From contig NZ_CADESW010000009.1 of NCBI RefSeq assembly GCF_902830275.1, forward strand, positions 186,001-250,000: a stretch of DNA of 64,000 nucleotides, written 5' to 3'. Shown one piece after another: positions 63,031-64,000 of the stretch; the stretch's first letter is position 1, and each line of letters opens with the position of its first letter. Position numbers and translations under genes: made by a program. This DNA is from Burkholderia stagnalis (GTDB lineage: Bacteria > Pseudomonadota > Gammaproteobacteria > Burkholderiales > Burkholderiaceae). The notes beneath the pieces were generated by a model. It searched no databases. It was not told where the DNA came from and was given only the letters and a program-made list of their open reading frames with translations.

Positions 63031-63864
63031 TCAGACGAGTTGACGGAAACAGGGTGCGCGGAACGGATCGCCTGCCTTGAGCGACGCGAGTTCCTCGGCG
63101 AACAGCACGCCCATCGTCGGGTAGCCCGAGATGCTGTTGTCGGGCAGCGGACTGAACACGGCGTCGTCGCCGAAGAAGCGCAGCACGAGCGTGCTTCGAT
63201 CCGGGAAATCGGCATCGACCACGCCGCCGCCGTGCAGCACGCCGGGATGCAGCAGCAGCACGTCGCCCGGTTTCGTTGCCCACGAGATGACGTCGTACGC
63301 ATTCGGATCGGCGCGGCGCTCGGCCTCGATGTCGGGCATCCGCGGCCACACGCCGCCGCCGTGCAGCGGCTCGGTGGGATCGTCGGGGTTCTGGAACGTC
63401 GTGCCGTCGTGTCGCGTGCCGCGATGCGACCCGCGGACGATCTCCAGCGCATTGCGCTTGGGAACGGCCTCGAAGCTGATCCACGCGTTGCCGAAGTGCA
63501 TCCCCTGCCACGGCAGGTACGACGTGTCCTGGTGCCACAGCGAACGCGCGCCCTTGCCGCCCTTCTTCAGAAAGAGCTCCTCGGCGAAGTACCAGACGTT
63601 CGTGGAGCCCCACAGATCGGCGAACAGCTTGCCGATCGGAAGTTGGCCGACCAGTTCGTCGAGCCGTTCCTTCGCATACGGATTGGCGTTGTCGACGTGC
63701 GACTTGAACTCGCTGCCGTCGAGCAGCGTGGACGCCATCGGCCCGGGGTTTTCGATACCCCAGTCGAATGCCTGCCGGCACAGCGCCAGTTGTTCGTCGT
63801 CGAGCAAGCCTTCGATCAGAACCGCGCCATCCTCTGCGAAAGCCTTGCGTTTGGATTCATCCAT
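63031..63864 (-). CDS. Phytanoyl-CoA dioxygenase (PhyH)-family oxygenase
   Basis: A 277-residue Fe(II)/2-oxoglutarate oxygenase. The metal ligands are in SLWHQDTSYLPWQG (His-x-Asp) and LLHPGVLHGGG (distal His), and an Arg for 2-oxoglutarate occurs in RSTLVLRFFGDD. Hydroxylates an unknown small molecule. ATG 63864. It stands 17 bases upstream of the RidA gene, probably cotranscribed. Upstream DNA to the window end is AT-rich (AAAATCAAAAAAAG), and no gene is visible there. Confidence 0.85.
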   Translation of the reverse strand: MDESKRKAFAEDGAVLIEGLLDDEQLALCRQAFDWGIENPGPMASTLLDGSEFKSHVDNANPYAKERLDELVGQLPIGKLFADLWGSTNVWYFAEELFLKKGGKGARSLWHQDTSYLPWQGMHFGNAWISFEAVPKRNALEIVRGSHRGTRHDGTTFQNPDDPTEPLHGGGVWPRMPDIEAERRADPNAYDVISWATKPGDVLLLHPGVLHGGGVVDADFPDRSTLVLRFFGDDAVFSPLPDNSISGYPTMGVLFAEELASLKAGDPFRAPCFRQLV

Positions 63865-64000
63865 CGGTTGTCTCCTGATGAGTCAAATGAGTGCCTTGTC
63901 ACGGGTGTTTCTGGCTTATCTGTTTTAGAACGTATTGCCAATGTTAGGTCATGATGACAAAAATCAAAAAAAGAAAAAGAGAGGGTATTCCCTGTCCTGC

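Overview
The window reads as high-GC betaproteobacterial DNA, most likely Burkholderia (cepacia-complex type) and probably from one of the accessory-rich replicons. The basis is the base composition and codon use, an mdcLMACDEGBH-type malonate decarboxylase operon, the number of LysR regulators next to catabolic operons, a katB-ankB pair, DUF4148 and DUF2242 proteins and a porin of the Burkholderia type. This is inference from gene content; no rRNA or tRNA gene was seen. Layout: 0-0.5 kb, end of a phosphoribosyltransferase; 0.7-1.2 kb, a secreted PLD-fold protein lacking its catalytic His/Lys; 1.3-9.9 kb, the complete malonate decarboxylase operon (madL, madM, mdcA, C, D, E, G, B, H on the minus strand) with divergent mdcR; 10-17 kb, small metabolic and regulatory genes, including a LysR gene broken by one amber codon; 17.1-18 kb, a non-coding stretch with a candidate small RNA; 18-30.5 kb, transporters, an acetylpolyamine amidohydrolase, an M20 amidohydrolase, a porin, an NCS1 permease behind a HutC-like palindrome, a SRAP protein and an agmatinase-family hydrolase; 31-32 kb, a deletion scar joining half of a drug exporter to the last residues of an AraC regulator; 32-37 kb, a chemoreceptor, katB-ankB, a 9-bp tandem repeat and a LysR; 37.2-41.1 kb, a four-gene operon (phosphatase, APH-like kinase, SDR, acyl-CoA dehydrogenase). 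The most notable region is 41.5-50.4 kb, which is visibly less GC-rich than its surroundings. It is a nine-gene, one-strand ribosomal-peptide (RiPP) cluster: PqqD-like recognition protein, a 54-residue candidate precursor peptide, a B12-binding radical SAM enzyme, a HExxH putative peptide-modifying metalloenzyme, a MATE exporter, a ThiS/MoaD-like sulfur carrier ending in GG, a ThiF/MoeB-like E1 fused to a rhodanese domain, YcaO and TfuA. The set encodes a peptide, two candidate tailoring enzymes, a private thiocarboxylate supply line and a YcaO-TfuA thioamidation pair, so it predicts a thioamidated and further modified peptide. I do not recognise this combination as a characterised product. 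From 50.6 kb to the right end all genes lie on the minus strand: a TetR regulator, a PuuB-like FAD oxidoreductase, a diheme cytochrome c, a flavin amine oxidase with a Tat-like leader, a beta-propeller (YCF48-like) protein with a truncated duplicate, an MMPL/RND transporter, DUF1302 and DUF1329 proteins, a RidA-family protein and a phytanoyl-CoA dioxygenase-like oxygenase. They look like a periplasmic and outer-membrane system for oxidising or moving a hydrophobic or amine substrate that is not identified here.
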